A DNA stretch of 64,000 nt from Aeromonas encheleia (GCF_900637545.1 NZ_LR134376.1:4287501-4351500), one strand, 5' to 3'. Shown: positions 32,954-42,627, numbered from the stretch's first letter. The notes: generated from the letters alone by a model not told the origin. Made by a program: numbers and translations.

Positions 32954-33459
32954 ATTGCTTGCTCCAGTGCGGTGACGGCGCGGTCGACAACCTGTTCGAA
33001 GCCGCCGTCGATATCGATACAACATACCCCAGCTTCGCCATCCGGGCGCTCCAGCGCATCGAATTGGCTCTGCAGCATGCTCTCGCGCATGAAATGACCG
33101 TGACGGGCCTTCATCCGCGCCAGGATCAGCTCGTAGTCCCCATCCAGGAACAGGAACCTGACCGATTCGTTGCCCTCGCGGATCTGATCGCGATAGTGGC
33201 GCTTGAGGGCGGAGCAGACGATCACCCCCACCTCGTTCTTCTGTTCCAGGCTGTAGGCCGCATCGCGGATCCGCTCCAGCCAGGGGGCGCGATCCTCATC
33301 GTTGAGTGGGGCGCCGCCCGCCATCTTCTGAATGTTGGCACGAGGGTGCAGATCGTCGCCGTCGATAAACTTGGCGCCGATGACCTGAGCCACCCGAGCC
33401 CCGACCGACGATTTGCCGCTGCCGGAGACGCCCATCACGATAATACTCTTACCAGCCAT
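32950..33459 (-). CDS. gntK: Gluconokinase
   Basis: 169 aa P-loop kinase forming 6-phosphogluconate. The Walker A motif is GVSGSGKSS and the acceptor-side segment GDDLHPRANIQKMAGG is typical. First gene of gntK-edd-eda, divergent from gntT across the double GntR operator. Confidence 0.96.
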   Translation of the reverse strand: MAGKSIIVMGVSGSGKSSVGARVAQVIGAKFIDGDDLHPRANIQKMAGGAPLNDEDRAPWLERIRDAAYSLEQKNEVGVIVCSALKRHYRDQIREGNESVRFLFLDGDYELILARMKARHGHFMRESMLQSQFDALERPDGEAGVCCIDIDGGFEQVVDRAVTALEQAI

Positions 33460-33516
33460 TGTTTGACCTCTATCCCATTTCTCAAAAAACGTACCGTAGA
33501 TGACTTCTAACTTACC

Positions 33517-33546
33517 ACGTTACCGGTAACATGTTACCGGTAACGT
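33517..33546. promoter_or_regulatory. Overlapping double GntR operator
   Basis: Two 16-bp GntR palindromes, at 33517-33532 (ACGTTACCGGTAACAT) and 33531-33546 (ATGTTACCGGTAACGT), share two bases; the 30-bp whole is itself a perfect inverted repeat. It lies between the divergent gntK and gntT starts and can control both. Confidence 0.88.
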
Positions 33547-33553
33547 CATGGCA

Positions 33554-33569
33554 TGTGAAGTGGTGCACA
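33554..33569. promoter_or_regulatory. CRP-like site in the gntT promoter
   Basis: TGTGA-N6-GCACA, one mismatch from the CRP core TGTGA-N6-TCACA, 8 bases from the GntR operator. E. coli gntT is CRP-activated. Confidence 0.55.
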
Positions 33570-33614
33570 GATTTGTGCAAGACGATAACTGGAACTTTTG
33601 AGGATAGAAAAATT

Positions 33615-34988
33615 ATGGAAGGTGTGGCTAATACCCCCGATGTCGCCTACCTGCTTTCGGTAGCAGGCGGTGCAATTATCATGTTGTTGCTGTTGATAAT
33701 GCGCTTCAAGATCCACGCCTTCGTCGCCCTGACGCTGGTCAGCCTGGTCACGGCCCTCGCCACCGGCGTGGCCTACGATCAGGTCGTAACGACCATGCTG
33801 GGCGGATTCGGTAGCACCCTGGCCGGGGTGGCCCTGCTGGTCGGTCTCGGCGCCATGATAGGCCGGATCCTGGAGATGACGGGCGGCGCCAAGGTGCTGG
33901 CCGACACCCTGATCAGCCGCTTCGGTGCCCATCGCGCTCCTCTTGCGCTCGGTGTGGCCTCCCTGCTGTTTGGCTTCCCCATCTTCTTCGATGCGGGCCT
34001 CATCGTCATGCTGCCCATCATCTTCAGCGTAGCCAAGCAGTTTGGTGGCTCTGTGCTCAAATATGCACTGCCGTCTGCGGGCGCCTTCGCGGTGATGCAC
34101 GCCTTCATGCCCCCCCACCCCGGCCCCGTTGCAGCCAGTGAGCTGCTCGGCGCCAACATCGGCCTGCTGACCATAGTCGGCCTGCTCGTCGCCATCCCGA
34201 CCTGGTATCTGGGTGCCTATCTGTATGGCCTGTGGGCCGGCAAGAAGTTCGACCTGCCGCTGCCGCCGAGCTTTACCGACCCGGCGGCCATCCCGGCCGG
34301 CCAGCTGCCAAGCTTCGGCCAGGTGATCTCCATCCTGCTGCTGCCGCTGGCACTCATCTTCATGGATACCGGCCTCAACACCCTGGGCGCCATGGGCATG
34401 GTCGACAAAGGGGCTGATTGGGTCAATATCCTGCGCATGGTCGGCAAGACCCCGATCGCACTGCTGATCACCCTGCTCTACGCGGTCTGGGTCTTTAGCA
34501 AGCAACAGGGCAAGATACAGCTGGAGAAATTCTGTAACGATGCGCTGGCCCCTGTCTGCGCCGTCATCCTGGTGACAGGTGCCGGTGGCATGTTTGGCGG
34601 CGTACTGCGTGCCAGCGGCATCGGTGCCGCCCTGGCGGACGTGCTCTCTGACACCGGCATGCCGGTGATCCTGGCCGCCTTCCTGGTCTCGACCGCCCTG
34701 CGGGTAGCCCAGGGTTCTGCGACCGTGGCCCTCACCACCACCGCGGCCCTGATGGCGCCCATGGTTGCCGCCACCCCTGGCCTGAGCGAACTGGACCTGA
34801 CCTTCATCGTCATCGCCATCGCCGGTGGTGCGACCGTGCTCTCCCACTTCAACGACTCCGGCTTCTGGCTGGTCGGCCGCTTCCTCAACATGGATGTGAA
34901 GACCACCCTCAAGACCTGGACCGTGATGGAGACCCTGCTCGGCACCATCGCCTTCCTCATCGTGGCCATGGCCAGCGTGGTGTTTTAA
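33615..34988 (+). CDS. gntT: Gluconate:proton symporter (GntP family)
   Basis: 457 aa permease with about 12-14 membrane segments. Family landmarks include FGFPIFFDAGLIVMLPI, FMPPHPGPVAASELLGANIG and GGATVLSHFNDSGFWLV. The ATG at 33615 gives MEGVANTPDVAY with GAGGAT upstream; an earlier in-frame start lies within the operator. Together with gntK it supplies 6-phosphogluconate to Edd/Eda. Confidence 0.94.
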   Translation: MEGVANTPDVAYLLSVAGGAIIMLLLLIMRFKIHAFVALTLVSLVTALATGVAYDQVVTTMLGGFGSTLAGVALLVGLGAMIGRILEMTGGAKVLADTLISRFGAHRAPLALGVASLLFGFPIFFDAGLIVMLPIIFSVAKQFGGSVLKYALPSAGAFAVMHAFMPPHPGPVAASELLGANIGLLTIVGLLVAIPTWYLGAYLYGLWAGKKFDLPLPPSFTDPAAIPAGQLPSFGQVISILLLPLALIFMDTGLNTLGAMGMVDKGADWVNILRMVGKTPIALLITLLYAVWVFSKQQGKIQLEKFCNDALAPVCAVILVTGAGGMFGGVLRASGIGAALADVLSDTGMPVILAAFLVSTALRVAQGSATVALTTTAALMAPMVAATPGLSELDLTFIVIAIAGGATVLSHFNDSGFWLVGRFLNMDVKTTLKTWTVMETLLGTIAFLIVAMASVVF

Positions 34989-35001
34989 CCTCGCCAGACA
35001 G

Positions 35002-35030
35002 ACGGGTCGGGACCTCTCCCGACCCGTTTT
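35002..35030 (+). terminator. Terminator after gntT
   Basis: ACGGGTCGGGA and TCCCGACCCGT around CCTC, followed by TTT. Confidence 0.85.
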
Positions 35031-35147
35031 CAATGGACGGCTCCCAGAGCCGTCGATTCTTTGTTGGGTATTCACCGCCTAGATTGCTAGAATCGCCTAT
35101 TCATTGCCCCGAGTGGAACGCTTAACCCCGTGATTTCAGGTTTCTCT

Positions 35148-36497
35148 ATGCATTCATCGGCACATTATCGACAGTTGCTGACTCGTCTGCCCCAGATCGC
35201 GGTCCCCGCGGATCGGTTCCAGGTGCTCAGCAGCGCCAAAGAGTTCAAAAGCAGGATCCTCTCGCTCATCGCCAGCGCGACCCAGCGCATCTATCTCGTC
35301 GCCCTCTATCTGCAGGATGACGAGGCGGGACGGGAGATACTGAGCGCGCTCTACGCCGCCAAGCAACGCAACCCCGCCCTCGACATCAAGCTCTTCGTCG
35401 ACTTCCACCGCGCCCAGCGCGGCCTGATCGGCAAGGGCAAGCAGGGGGGCAACCACCTGATGTATCAGGAGATGGCCGCCCGCCACGAGCACCAGATCGC
35501 CATCTACGGCGTGCCGGTGAAGGGGCGTGAGCTGCTCGGCGTGCTGCACCTCAAGGGCTTCATCTTCGACGATACCCTGCTCTACTCGGGTGCCAGCCTC
35601 AACGACATCTACCTGCACCAGCAGGAGCGCTACCGCTTCGATCGCTACCACCAGATCACCAGCCCTGAGCTGACCCGCAGCATGGTCAACTATGTGGACG
35701 ATGTGTTCCTGCGCAGCGAAGCGGTGCAACGGCTGGATCGGGCCGAGATCCCCAGCGCCAAGCTGCTGAAGGGGCCGATCCGGCGCTTCAAGCACAGCCT
35801 GCGCACCAGCCAGTATCGCTTCAAGAGCACGCTGGTGGGGGCCGAGGACGTCGCCATCACCCCCATGGCGGGACTGGGCAAGCGTGGCAACCAGCTCAAC
35901 CGGATGATCCGCAACCTGGTGCGCGCCACCGAGCGGGAAATCTTCATCTGCACCCCCTATTTCAACCCCCCCAAGGAGTTGAACAAGGACGTAGAGGCGC
36001 TGCTCAAGCGCGGCTGCAAGGTGACCATAGTGGTCGGTGACAAGACAGCCAACGACTTCTTCATCCCACCGGAGGAGAAATTCTCCACCATAGGCGGGCT
36101 GCCTTACCTGTACGAGACCAACCTGCGCCGGTTTGCCGAGCGCAACCAGCGTCACATCGACTCGGGTCGTCTCAACCTGATGCTCTGGTGCTGCGAGAAG
36201 AACTCCTATCACCTCAAGGGCATCTTCGTGGACGAGGAGTGGGCGCTGCTCACCGGCAACAACCTCAATCCCCGCGCCTGGGCGCTGGATCTGGAGAATG
36301 GCCTGCTGGTACACGATCAGCACCGCCACCTGCGCGAGCGCTTTGCCGAGGAGCGGGCCAACATCCTGGCGCACGCCCGTCGCATCAGCCACTTCGACCA
36401 GATAGAGCAGATCAAGGATTACCCTGAGCAGGTGCGCAAGCTGCTGGCCCGGATCCACAGGGTCAGGGCTCATATCCTGCTCAAGCGAATCATCTAG
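35148..36497 (+). CDS. pssA: CDP-diacylglycerol-serine O-phosphatidyltransferase
   Basis: 449 aa, type I phosphatidylserine synthase of the phospholipase D superfamily. Two HKD motifs are present: HLKGFIFDDTLLYSGASLND near 140 and HLKGIFVDEEWALLTGNN near 350. It makes the precursor of phosphatidylethanolamine at the membrane. The ATG at 35148 is preferred (AGGT 6 bases upstream); a GTG at 35130 is in frame but has no ribosome site. Confidence 0.94.
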   Translation: MHSSAHYRQLLTRLPQIAVPADRFQVLSSAKEFKSRILSLIASATQRIYLVALYLQDDEAGREILSALYAAKQRNPALDIKLFVDFHRAQRGLIGKGKQGGNHLMYQEMAARHEHQIAIYGVPVKGRELLGVLHLKGFIFDDTLLYSGASLNDIYLHQQERYRFDRYHQITSPELTRSMVNYVDDVFLRSEAVQRLDRAEIPSAKLLKGPIRRFKHSLRTSQYRFKSTLVGAEDVAITPMAGLGKRGNQLNRMIRNLVRATEREIFICTPYFNPPKELNKDVEALLKRGCKVTIVVGDKTANDFFIPPEEKFSTIGGLPYLYETNLRRFAERNQRHIDSGRLNLMLWCCEKNSYHLKGIFVDEEWALLTGNNLNPRAWALDLENGLLVHDQHRHLRERFAEERANILAHARRISHFDQIEQIKDYPEQVRKLLARIHRVRAHILLKRII

Positions 36498-36531
36498 ACC
36501 GCAATTCGGCTTCCGTCTCAGCCCCCACCCA

Positions 36532-36560
36532 AAGGCCTCCCGTTTTCGGCAGGCCTTTTT
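36532..36560 (+). terminator. Terminator after pssA
   Basis: Arms AAGGCCT and AGGCCTT, with an inner CCG/CGG pairing, followed by TTTTT. Confidence 0.8.
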
Positions 36561-36664
36561 CAGATGCGGCAACCCAACCCGGCTCACAGCAACACGGCTT
36601 GCATCGAGCCATCAACAACCCCTATCATCTGGACATATTTACAGTATTTTCGGGCATCTAATTG

Positions 36665-38734
36665 ATGAAATTGGATAAAATCTCCCTCGATAGCCTCAAG
36701 GGCGTCGGCAGCAAGATGCTGGAGAAGCTCGAGCGGCTGGGGCTGGCGACGGTACAGGATCTGCTGTTCCACCTGCCCCTGCGCTACGAGGATCGCACCC
36801 AGGTGTGGCCCATCGGCGATCTGCCGCCCGGGCTGCACGGCGCCGTCGAGGGCGAAATCCAGGACACCCAGCTGGTGATGGGCCGCCGCCGCATGCTGGT
36901 GTGCCGCATCAGCGATGGCACCGGCAGCCTGACCCTGCGCTTCTTCAACTTCACCGCCGCCCAGAAGAACAGCCTGGCCCCCGGTCGCCTGCTGCGCTGC
37001 TTTGGCGAGGTGCGCCCCGGCAAATACGGGCTGGAGATGGCCCACCCCGAGTACAAGCTGCTCGGCGAGGAGCAGGCCGGCCAGACCGAAGAAGCACTTA
37101 CCCCCGTCTACCCGACCACAGAGGGGCTGCGCCAGCTCAGCCTGCGCAGCCTCACCGATCAGGCGCTGGCCCAGCTCGAGCTGTACGGGGTGGAGGAGCT
37201 GCTGCCCGCCGGCCTCTACCCGCACCAGATAGAACTCGCCGCCGCCCTTCGCCTGCTGCATAGACCTCCTCCCTCGGTGGCGCTGGCGCTGCTGGAGAGC
37301 GGCCAGCATCCGGCCCAGCAGCGGCTGGTGCTGGAAGAGCTGCTGGCCCACAACCTGTCGGTGCTGAAAGTCCGCGCTCAGGCCCAGACCCAGCTGGCCC
37401 GGTCCCTCAAGCCGGCCCCCACCCTGGTCAAGCAGCTGCTCGGCGCCCTGCCGTTTAAGCCGACCGGGGCCCAGAACCGGGTGGTGGCGGAGATCAGTCA
37501 GGATCTACAACGCAGCTACCCCATGATGCGGCTGGTGCAGGGGGACGTGGGCTCCGGCAAGACGCTGGTCGCGGCGCTGGCGGCGCTACAGGCCATAGGC
37601 AACGGCTGCCAGGTGGGGCTGATGGCGCCGACCGAGCTGCTGGCCGAGCAACATGCCATCAACTTCGCCCACTGGCTGGAGCCGCTCGGCATCAAGGTCG
37701 GCTGGTTGGCGGGCAAGCAGAAGGGCAAGGCCAGGGAAACCCAGCTCGCCGCCATCGCCGATGGCAGCGTCAAGATGGTGGTGGGCACCCACGCCATCTT
37801 CCAGGAGCAGGTAGTGTTCCAGCGCCTCGCCCTGGTGATCATCGATGAGCAGCACAGATTCGGGGTGCACCAGCGCCTCGCCCTACGCGAGAAAGGAGAG
37901 CGGGAGGGGGTACATCCTCACCAGCTGATCATGACCGCCACCCCCATTCCCCGCACCCTGGCGATGACCGCCTACGCCGATCTCGACACCTCTGTCATCG
38001 ACGAGCTGCCGCCGGGCCGTACCCCCATCACCACTGTCGCCCTGCCGGACACTCGCCGGGGCGACGTGATCGCGCGGGTCAAGCTGGCCTGCGAGGAGGG
38101 CAAGCAGGCCTACTGGGTCTGCACCCTGATCGAGGAGTCCGAGGTGCTGGAGTGCCAGGCCGCCGAGGACACCGCCGCCGAGCTGCAGAACCTGTTGCCC
38201 GGCCTGCATATCGGGCTGGTGCACGGCCGCATGCGGCCGGTCGAGAAGCAACGGGTGATGGAGGAGTTCAAGGCCGGCATCTTGCAGCTGCTGGTCGCCA
38301 CCACCGTCATCGAGGTAGGGGTGGATGTGCCCAACGCCAGCCTGATGATCATCGAGAACCCGGAGCGGCTCGGGCTGGCCCAGCTGCACCAGCTGCGCGG
38401 CCGGGTCGGTCGCGGCTCCGTGGCCTCCCACTGCGTGCTGCTCTATCACGCCCCCCTCTCCAAGACGGCCCAGAGCCGGCTCGGGGTGCTGCGGGAGACC
38501 AGCGATGGCTTCCAGATCGCCCAGCGCGATCTGGAGCTGCGCGGCCCGGGCGAGTTGCTCGGCACCCGCCAGACCGGCTTGGCCGATCTCAAGATCGCCG
38601 ATCTGGTGCGGGACCAATCGCTCATCCCCCAGGTGCAGAAGCTGGCGCGCTACCTGATGGACAGACACCCTAGCCACGTCGATCCGCTGATCCGCCGCTG
38701 GCTGGGACTGCGGGATCACTATTCCAACGCCTGA
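36665..38734 (+). CDS. recG: ATP-dependent DNA helicase RecG
   Basis: 689 aa branch-migration helicase acting on stalled forks. The N-terminal wedge/OB domain spans 1-240 (HLPLRYEDRTQVWPIGDL near 40). Superfamily 2 motifs follow: GDVGSGKT (motif I), IIDEQHRFGVHQR (DEQH box), MTATPIPRTLAMT and QLRGRVGRG. The C-terminus is LIRRWLGLRDHYSNA. An in-frame TTG directly precedes the ATG. Its 3' end is copied again downstream (see repeats). Confidence 0.97.
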   Translation: MKLDKISLDSLKGVGSKMLEKLERLGLATVQDLLFHLPLRYEDRTQVWPIGDLPPGLHGAVEGEIQDTQLVMGRRRMLVCRISDGTGSLTLRFFNFTAAQKNSLAPGRLLRCFGEVRPGKYGLEMAHPEYKLLGEEQAGQTEEALTPVYPTTEGLRQLSLRSLTDQALAQLELYGVEELLPAGLYPHQIELAAALRLLHRPPPSVALALLESGQHPAQQRLVLEELLAHNLSVLKVRAQAQTQLARSLKPAPTLVKQLLGALPFKPTGAQNRVVAEISQDLQRSYPMMRLVQGDVGSGKTLVAALAALQAIGNGCQVGLMAPTELLAEQHAINFAHWLEPLGIKVGWLAGKQKGKARETQLAAIADGSVKMVVGTHAIFQEQVVFQRLALVIIDEQHRFGVHQRLALREKGEREGVHPHQLIMTATPIPRTLAMTAYADLDTSVIDELPPGRTPITTVALPDTRRGDVIARVKLACEEGKQAYWVCTLIEESEVLECQAAEDTAAELQNLLPGLHIGLVHGRMRPVEKQRVMEEFKAGILQLLVATTVIEVGVDVPNASLMIIENPERLGLAQLHQLRGRVGRGSVASHCVLLYHAPLSKTAQSRLGVLRETSDGFQIAQRDLELRGPGELLGTRQTGLADLKIADLVRDQSLIPQVQKLARYLMDRHPSHVDPLIRRWLGLRDHYSNA

Positions 38735-38778
38735 CACCCCATTGAGAACAGGAGGAGGAAGCCGATGAATTGCTGGCT
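38684..38778 (+). repeat. Tandem duplication, copy 1 (recG 3' end plus junction)
   Basis: 95 bases covering the last codons of recG, its TGA, the AGGAGG site and a start codon (ATG 38765, MNCWL). About 90% identical to 38816-38910 at a spacing of exactly 132 bases. ATG 38765 opens a 33-codon frame that ends at the copied recG stop (38864-38866), giving the relic tail LRDHYSNA. Confidence 0.9.
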
Positions 38779-38815
38779 TCCTCATGGGCAAACAGATTAT
38801 CCATATCAGGTTGCC

Positions 38816-38910
38816 CCGCTGATCCGCCGCAGGCCGGGGCTGCGGGATCACTATTCCAACGCCTGACAACCCATTGAAAACAGGAGGAAGATGTCGATGA
38901 ATTCCTGGCT
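38816..38910 (+). repeat. Tandem duplication, copy 2 (recG-like tail plus AsmA gene start)
   Basis: Second copy of the recG/AsmA junction. It contains a pseudo-copy of the recG C-terminus, TGA, AGGAGG and the working start MNSWL of the AsmA-family gene. About nine substitutions separate it from copy 1. Confidence 0.9.
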
Positions 38911-40963
38911 ACGCGCCCTGCTCTATGTATTCGCCTTCCTGCTGCTGTTCGTCTGGGTGGGTCTCGGCCTGTTCGACGCCGAACGGGCCAGGGCCCCCAT
39001 CGCCAACTGGCTCAGCCAGCAGACCGGGGTGCAAGTCACCATAGGCCGGCTGGTATTCAACCCGCTCCATCCCTACACCCTGCTGGCGGAGCAGGTGCAG
39101 TACGGCGACGCGGTGAAGCTGGACAAGATCTACCTGGAGATAGACAGCATCGACTGGCTGAACCGGGATGTGCGCATCGCCCACCTGGATCTCATCCGCC
39201 CCCTCATCAAGCTGCCGCTCCCCAACCAGTTGCCGACCCTGCCGGTGCACTCCCTCACCATAGGGGACAGCAACATCGACAACCTCAGCCTGCAGAGCGA
39301 CGGGCTCATCCTGCGCGGCCTGAGCGCCACCCTGAGCGACTGGGAGCTGATCTATCCCCGGCACCAGCCCCAGGCCAACCTGAGCCTCAGCATCAACCAG
39401 CTCGACAGCCCCAGCCTGACCCTGGCTCGCCTCAACCTGAAGGGACGACTGGAAGGCCAGGTGCTGAGCACGGACAAGCTGACCACCAACCTGTTCGACG
39501 GCCTGCTGGAGACCGGCATGGTGCTGGACTGGCCCGCACGCAGCCTGCAGCTGCGCGGCCTCAAGGCCCGTGGCCTGCGGGTCGAGCTGGACAGCCTCGG
39601 CCAGGCCGAGTTCCCCCTGCGCCGGATCAGCCTGGATCGGGGCCAGTTCGACGAGACCAGCGTCAACGCCAACGCCCAGGAGCTCGCCCTCAACAACTTC
39701 AGCGGCCAGCTCACCGCCTTCGAGTGGCAGGCGGGCAGCCGACCGACCGGTTACCTCACCGGCTCTCTGGCCGATCTCGGTCGTGGCCTGTTCCAGCTGG
39801 AAGAGATCAAGGGGCGGCTCGCCTTCTCGCCGCAGCAGCTCGATGCGGAGCTGCAGGGCAAGGCTTTTGATGGGGAGTTCAACCTGGAGCTGGCGCTGGA
39901 CCCCGATCTTCAGAAGCTGACCCTGAAGGAGATGACCCTGAGCGGCATGGACATCAGCCTGCCAGATGGGTGGTGGCAGGATTGGCAAGGCTGGCGCCCA
40001 CAGCAGATCGATGTGCGCAAGCTGGCCTTCGATCGGCTCAAGGTGCTCTCCTTCGACGACAGCCTGCCCCTGTCGCTGACCGGCTGGCAGCTCTACCTGA
40101 CCGACCTCAGCCTGCGCGGTGATCAGCCGGGCCCCCTGCTCGGCCGGGCCAGGGTGGAGAGCAAGTGGTTCGAGCTGGTGTGGGACGGTCTCTCCGCCCG
40201 CAACGGCGAGCTGGATGGCGAACTGACGCCGAGCTCCTGGCAGCTCAACAAGCTGTCCAGCACCTTGCCCGACGAGGGGGCCATCGAGCTGAGCGGCCAG
40301 TGGGGCAAGGCACCAGGCCAGAACAGCCGCCTGCGACTACAGGGCAAGCAGCTGGATCTGGAGCAGTGGGGCAGGCTGCTGCGGGCCCCCGTCTCGCTGG
40401 CGGGCAAGCTGGATCTGGGTGTTGATCTGCAGGCAGATATGAGCAAGAAGCTGACCGACTGGCGCAGCACCCTGCAGGGCAGCCTGAGCCTGGATGCCAG
40501 GGATCCTTTCTGGGACAAGGTGAATATAGATCCGCTGCTGGACGAGTGGTTCAAGGGCGCCACCCCGCCGACCCTGACGGCGGACGGCCTGTGGCAGGCG
40601 ATGCAGCAGGGGGATACCCCCTTCTATCGCGTCAAGCTAAACGCCAAGGCCGAAAATGGCCTGGTCCAGATCGAACAGGCGGGCGCCTCCACCATCACCC
40701 ACCTGCTGGCCCTGCAGGGGGGCGTCGATCTGGTCAACGGCCAGTGGCAGCTGGATCTCGGCGCCCTGAACGGGCAACGCTGCGCCGAGCTGCTGGCCCG
40801 CTGGCGCGGCCCGCTCGACGCCCCGACCCTGAGCTGGAGCTTCCCGGCCGAGGCCTCCTGCGGCTGGGAGGCCGGCGTACGCTACCCGGCCCAGGGCCGC
40901 AGCAGCCCGCTCTGGCGCCCGCAGCCCAAACCGGCGACCCCAGACACCAACAAGGCCTCATGA
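38897..40963 (+). CDS. AsmA-family protein
   Basis: 688 aa with one N-terminal membrane anchor (WLRALLYVFAFLLLFVWVG, about 4-25) and a long periplasmic part of repeating beta-strand/amphipathic segments typical of the AsmA/YhdP-type bridge proteins thought to help lipid transport to the outer membrane. The ATG at 38897 is 8 bases after AGGAGG; the ATG 6 bases earlier is too close. Its partner and lipid are unknown. Confidence 0.82.
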   Translation: MNSWLRALLYVFAFLLLFVWVGLGLFDAERARAPIANWLSQQTGVQVTIGRLVFNPLHPYTLLAEQVQYGDAVKLDKIYLEIDSIDWLNRDVRIAHLDLIRPLIKLPLPNQLPTLPVHSLTIGDSNIDNLSLQSDGLILRGLSATLSDWELIYPRHQPQANLSLSINQLDSPSLTLARLNLKGRLEGQVLSTDKLTTNLFDGLLETGMVLDWPARSLQLRGLKARGLRVELDSLGQAEFPLRRISLDRGQFDETSVNANAQELALNNFSGQLTAFEWQAGSRPTGYLTGSLADLGRGLFQLEEIKGRLAFSPQQLDAELQGKAFDGEFNLELALDPDLQKLTLKEMTLSGMDISLPDGWWQDWQGWRPQQIDVRKLAFDRLKVLSFDDSLPLSLTGWQLYLTDLSLRGDQPGPLLGRARVESKWFELVWDGLSARNGELDGELTPSSWQLNKLSSTLPDEGAIELSGQWGKAPGQNSRLRLQGKQLDLEQWGRLLRAPVSLAGKLDLGVDLQADMSKKLTDWRSTLQGSLSLDARDPFWDKVNIDPLLDEWFKGATPPTLTADGLWQAMQQGDTPFYRVKLNAKAENGLVQIEQAGASTITHLLALQGGVDLVNGQWQLDLGALNGQRCAELLARWRGPLDAPTLSWSFPAEASCGWEAGVRYPAQGRSSPLWRPQPKPATPDTNKAS

Positions 40964-40973
40964 TGAGGCCTTG
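40951..40973. terminator. Hairpin overlapping the AsmA-gene stop codon
   Basis: CAAGGCCTCA and TGAGGCCTTG around TGA, between convergent genes. The T-tracts are short, so efficiency is uncertain. Confidence 0.5.
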
Positions 40974-41001
40974 TCATTGAACCGGCAGGCGGTCGGGCCC
41001 C

Positions 41002-41907
41002 CTAGCCGCCCCGCTTGATGGGCAGCACCACGTACTGGCCGACGAACTCCACCGCCAGCTTGCGGCCGCTGAACAGCTGCACCCGCAGGCTGAACTTGGC
41101 CGACTCCCCGCTCTTGAGCGGTGCCAGCACGGCAGGCATCCCCTCCCGGGCGACCCTGGCCTCCGGCTCCTCGCTCACCGGCCGGTAGTATTTGATATTG
41201 CCCTCGGCCAGCACGGTATCGCCCCCCAGCCCGGCCTCCTTGAGCTGCAACCAGATGAGCCCCCAGCCCGCCAGCACACACTGGCTGTAGATGCTGCCGG
41301 CAAACATGGTGTCGTGGACGTTGAGGTTGGCCGCCAGCTTGGCCTTGAGATGAAAGGTCTGGCCGTCGTAATGGGTGATGTGCACCCCCATCTTCTCGCT
41401 GATGGGGATGCCCCGCGACCAGCGGGTGGTGAGATCCTGACACCACTCCGGGCGATACTGGATGGTCTGCAGCGGGCTCAGGGACTTGATCATCTGGCGG
41501 TGGGTGATGCGGCCGAAGGAGACAGGTCCTTCCCCCACCTCGAGGAAACCGCAGCGGCGGTAGAACTCCACCGCCTCCTGGCGGGCGTTCATCACCAGCC
41601 GCTTCACCTTCTCGTCGCGGGCGAGCTGCTCGAGATCCTCCACCATGCGGGCCCCCAGCCCCTGACCCCGAAACTCGGGTTTCAGCGCCATGAAGCGGAT
41701 CTGGGCCTCGTCACCACCGACGAACAGCCGGCCGACGGCGATGGGGGTACCGTCTTCGGCCAGCATCAGCCGATGAATGGCGACGGTATCGTATTCGTCC
41801 CGCTCGGAACCTATTGGCAGATTGAACGGCTTGCGCAGCAGCTCCCAGCGCAGTTGGTAGTAGCTTTCCAGCTCGGCTGCCGTTTGGGGGGTGACCACCC
41901 GGTACAT
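41002..41907 (-). CDS. yiiD: Bifunctional GNAT acetyltransferase / hotdog-fold protein (YiiD, FabY type)
   Basis: 301 aa. The N-terminal GNAT domain (about 1-140) has the acetyl-CoA loop FRGQGLGARMVEDLE. The C-terminal YiiD-type hotdog domain (about 155-300) contains NLNVHDTMFAGSIYSQCVLAG. E. coli YiiD has been renamed FabY for a role in initiating fatty-acid synthesis; I infer the same role by similarity. In E. coli it is next to dtd and yihY, as here apart from one inserted gene. Confidence 0.88.
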   Translation of the reverse strand: MYRVVTPQTAAELESYYQLRWELLRKPFNLPIGSERDEYDTVAIHRLMLAEDGTPIAVGRLFVGGDEAQIRFMALKPEFRGQGLGARMVEDLEQLARDEKVKRLVMNARQEAVEFYRRCGFLEVGEGPVSFGRITHRQMIKSLSPLQTIQYRPEWCQDLTTRWSRGIPISEKMGVHITHYDGQTFHLKAKLAANLNVHDTMFAGSIYSQCVLAGWGLIWLQLKEAGLGGDTVLAEGNIKYYRPVSEEPEARVAREGMPAVLAPLKSGESAKFSLRVQLFSGRKLAVEFVGQYVVLPIKRGG

Positions 41908-41958
41908 AGATACATCCTTGAGTTACACTGGTCGAAAACCATCTTGCCGTGCAAATTC

Positions 41959-42627
41959 ATGGACTTCAATCCGCAAGCGTACCAAGCCGAACACTTATTG
42001 CACCTCAGCACCAAGGCCGAGCGCCGGCTCTGCATCCTGGAAAACGCCGAGCACCGCTGGCTGGAGATGGACGGCGTGGTGCAATCGGCCATGTGCCTCA
42101 GTGAACCGGACCGGCTCTGCCTGCCCCATCAACAACACATAGCCGCGCGGCTGCCAAGCCAGGCGAGCCGGATCCTGGAGCTGGGGCTGGGGGGCGGGGA
42201 TCTCACCCGCCATCTGGGGGCACGCTGGCCCGAGGCAAGCCACGACTGCGTGGATCTGGATGCCGAGGTGCTGACCCTCTTCCAGGCCTTCTTCCAGGCG
42301 CCAGGGGGACCCTCTGCTCGGCCGCCGCGCCTGCATCACGCCGACGCGCTCCGTTTCCTGTTAGACAGCAGGGAGCACTACGATCTGGTGCTGCTGGATC
42401 TGTTCAGCCAGGACGGCAACCCCCGACTGCTGTTCCAGGCCCCGCTCTATCAGGCGCTGGCCCAGTGCCTGCGCGGCACCCTCATCATCAACCTGCTGCC
42501 ACGCACCCGGCTGGAGCTGGAGCAGGCGCTGCGGCTGGCCGAGGAGTGGGTCGGCCCCACCCAGGCCTATCCGGTCCCCGGCTACCTCAACGTGATCCTG
42601 CACGCCACCCGTCAGGACGCCGCCTAG
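41959..42627 (+). CDS. Spermidine-synthase-like methyltransferase-fold protein
   Basis: 222 aa Rossmann-fold protein. The SAM/dcSAM loop [15 protein letters not shown] is near 70-85, the acidic residue after strand 2 is in CVDLDAEV and strand 4 is [15 protein letters not shown]. This resembles spermidine-synthase relatives without the N-terminal beta-domain, so polyamine synthesis is not assured. It lies between divergent yiiD and convergent dtd (4-base overlap at the 3' ends). Confidence 0.75.
   Translation: MDFNPQAYQAEHLLHLSTKAERRLCILENAEHRWLEMDGVVQSAMCLSEPDRLCLPHQQHIAARLPSQASRILELGLGGGDLTRHLGARWPEASHDCVDLDAEVLTLFQAFFQAPGGPSARPPRLHHADALRFLLDSREHYDLVLLDLFSQDGNPRLLFQAPLYQALAQCLRGTLIINLLPRTRLELEQALRLAEEWVGPTQAYPVPGYLNVILHATRQDAA

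Noticed and set aside
38765-38866. 33-codon ORF between recG and the AsmA gene
   Set aside because: It has a good ribosome site but arises wholly from the junction duplication; not called as a gene without translation evidence.
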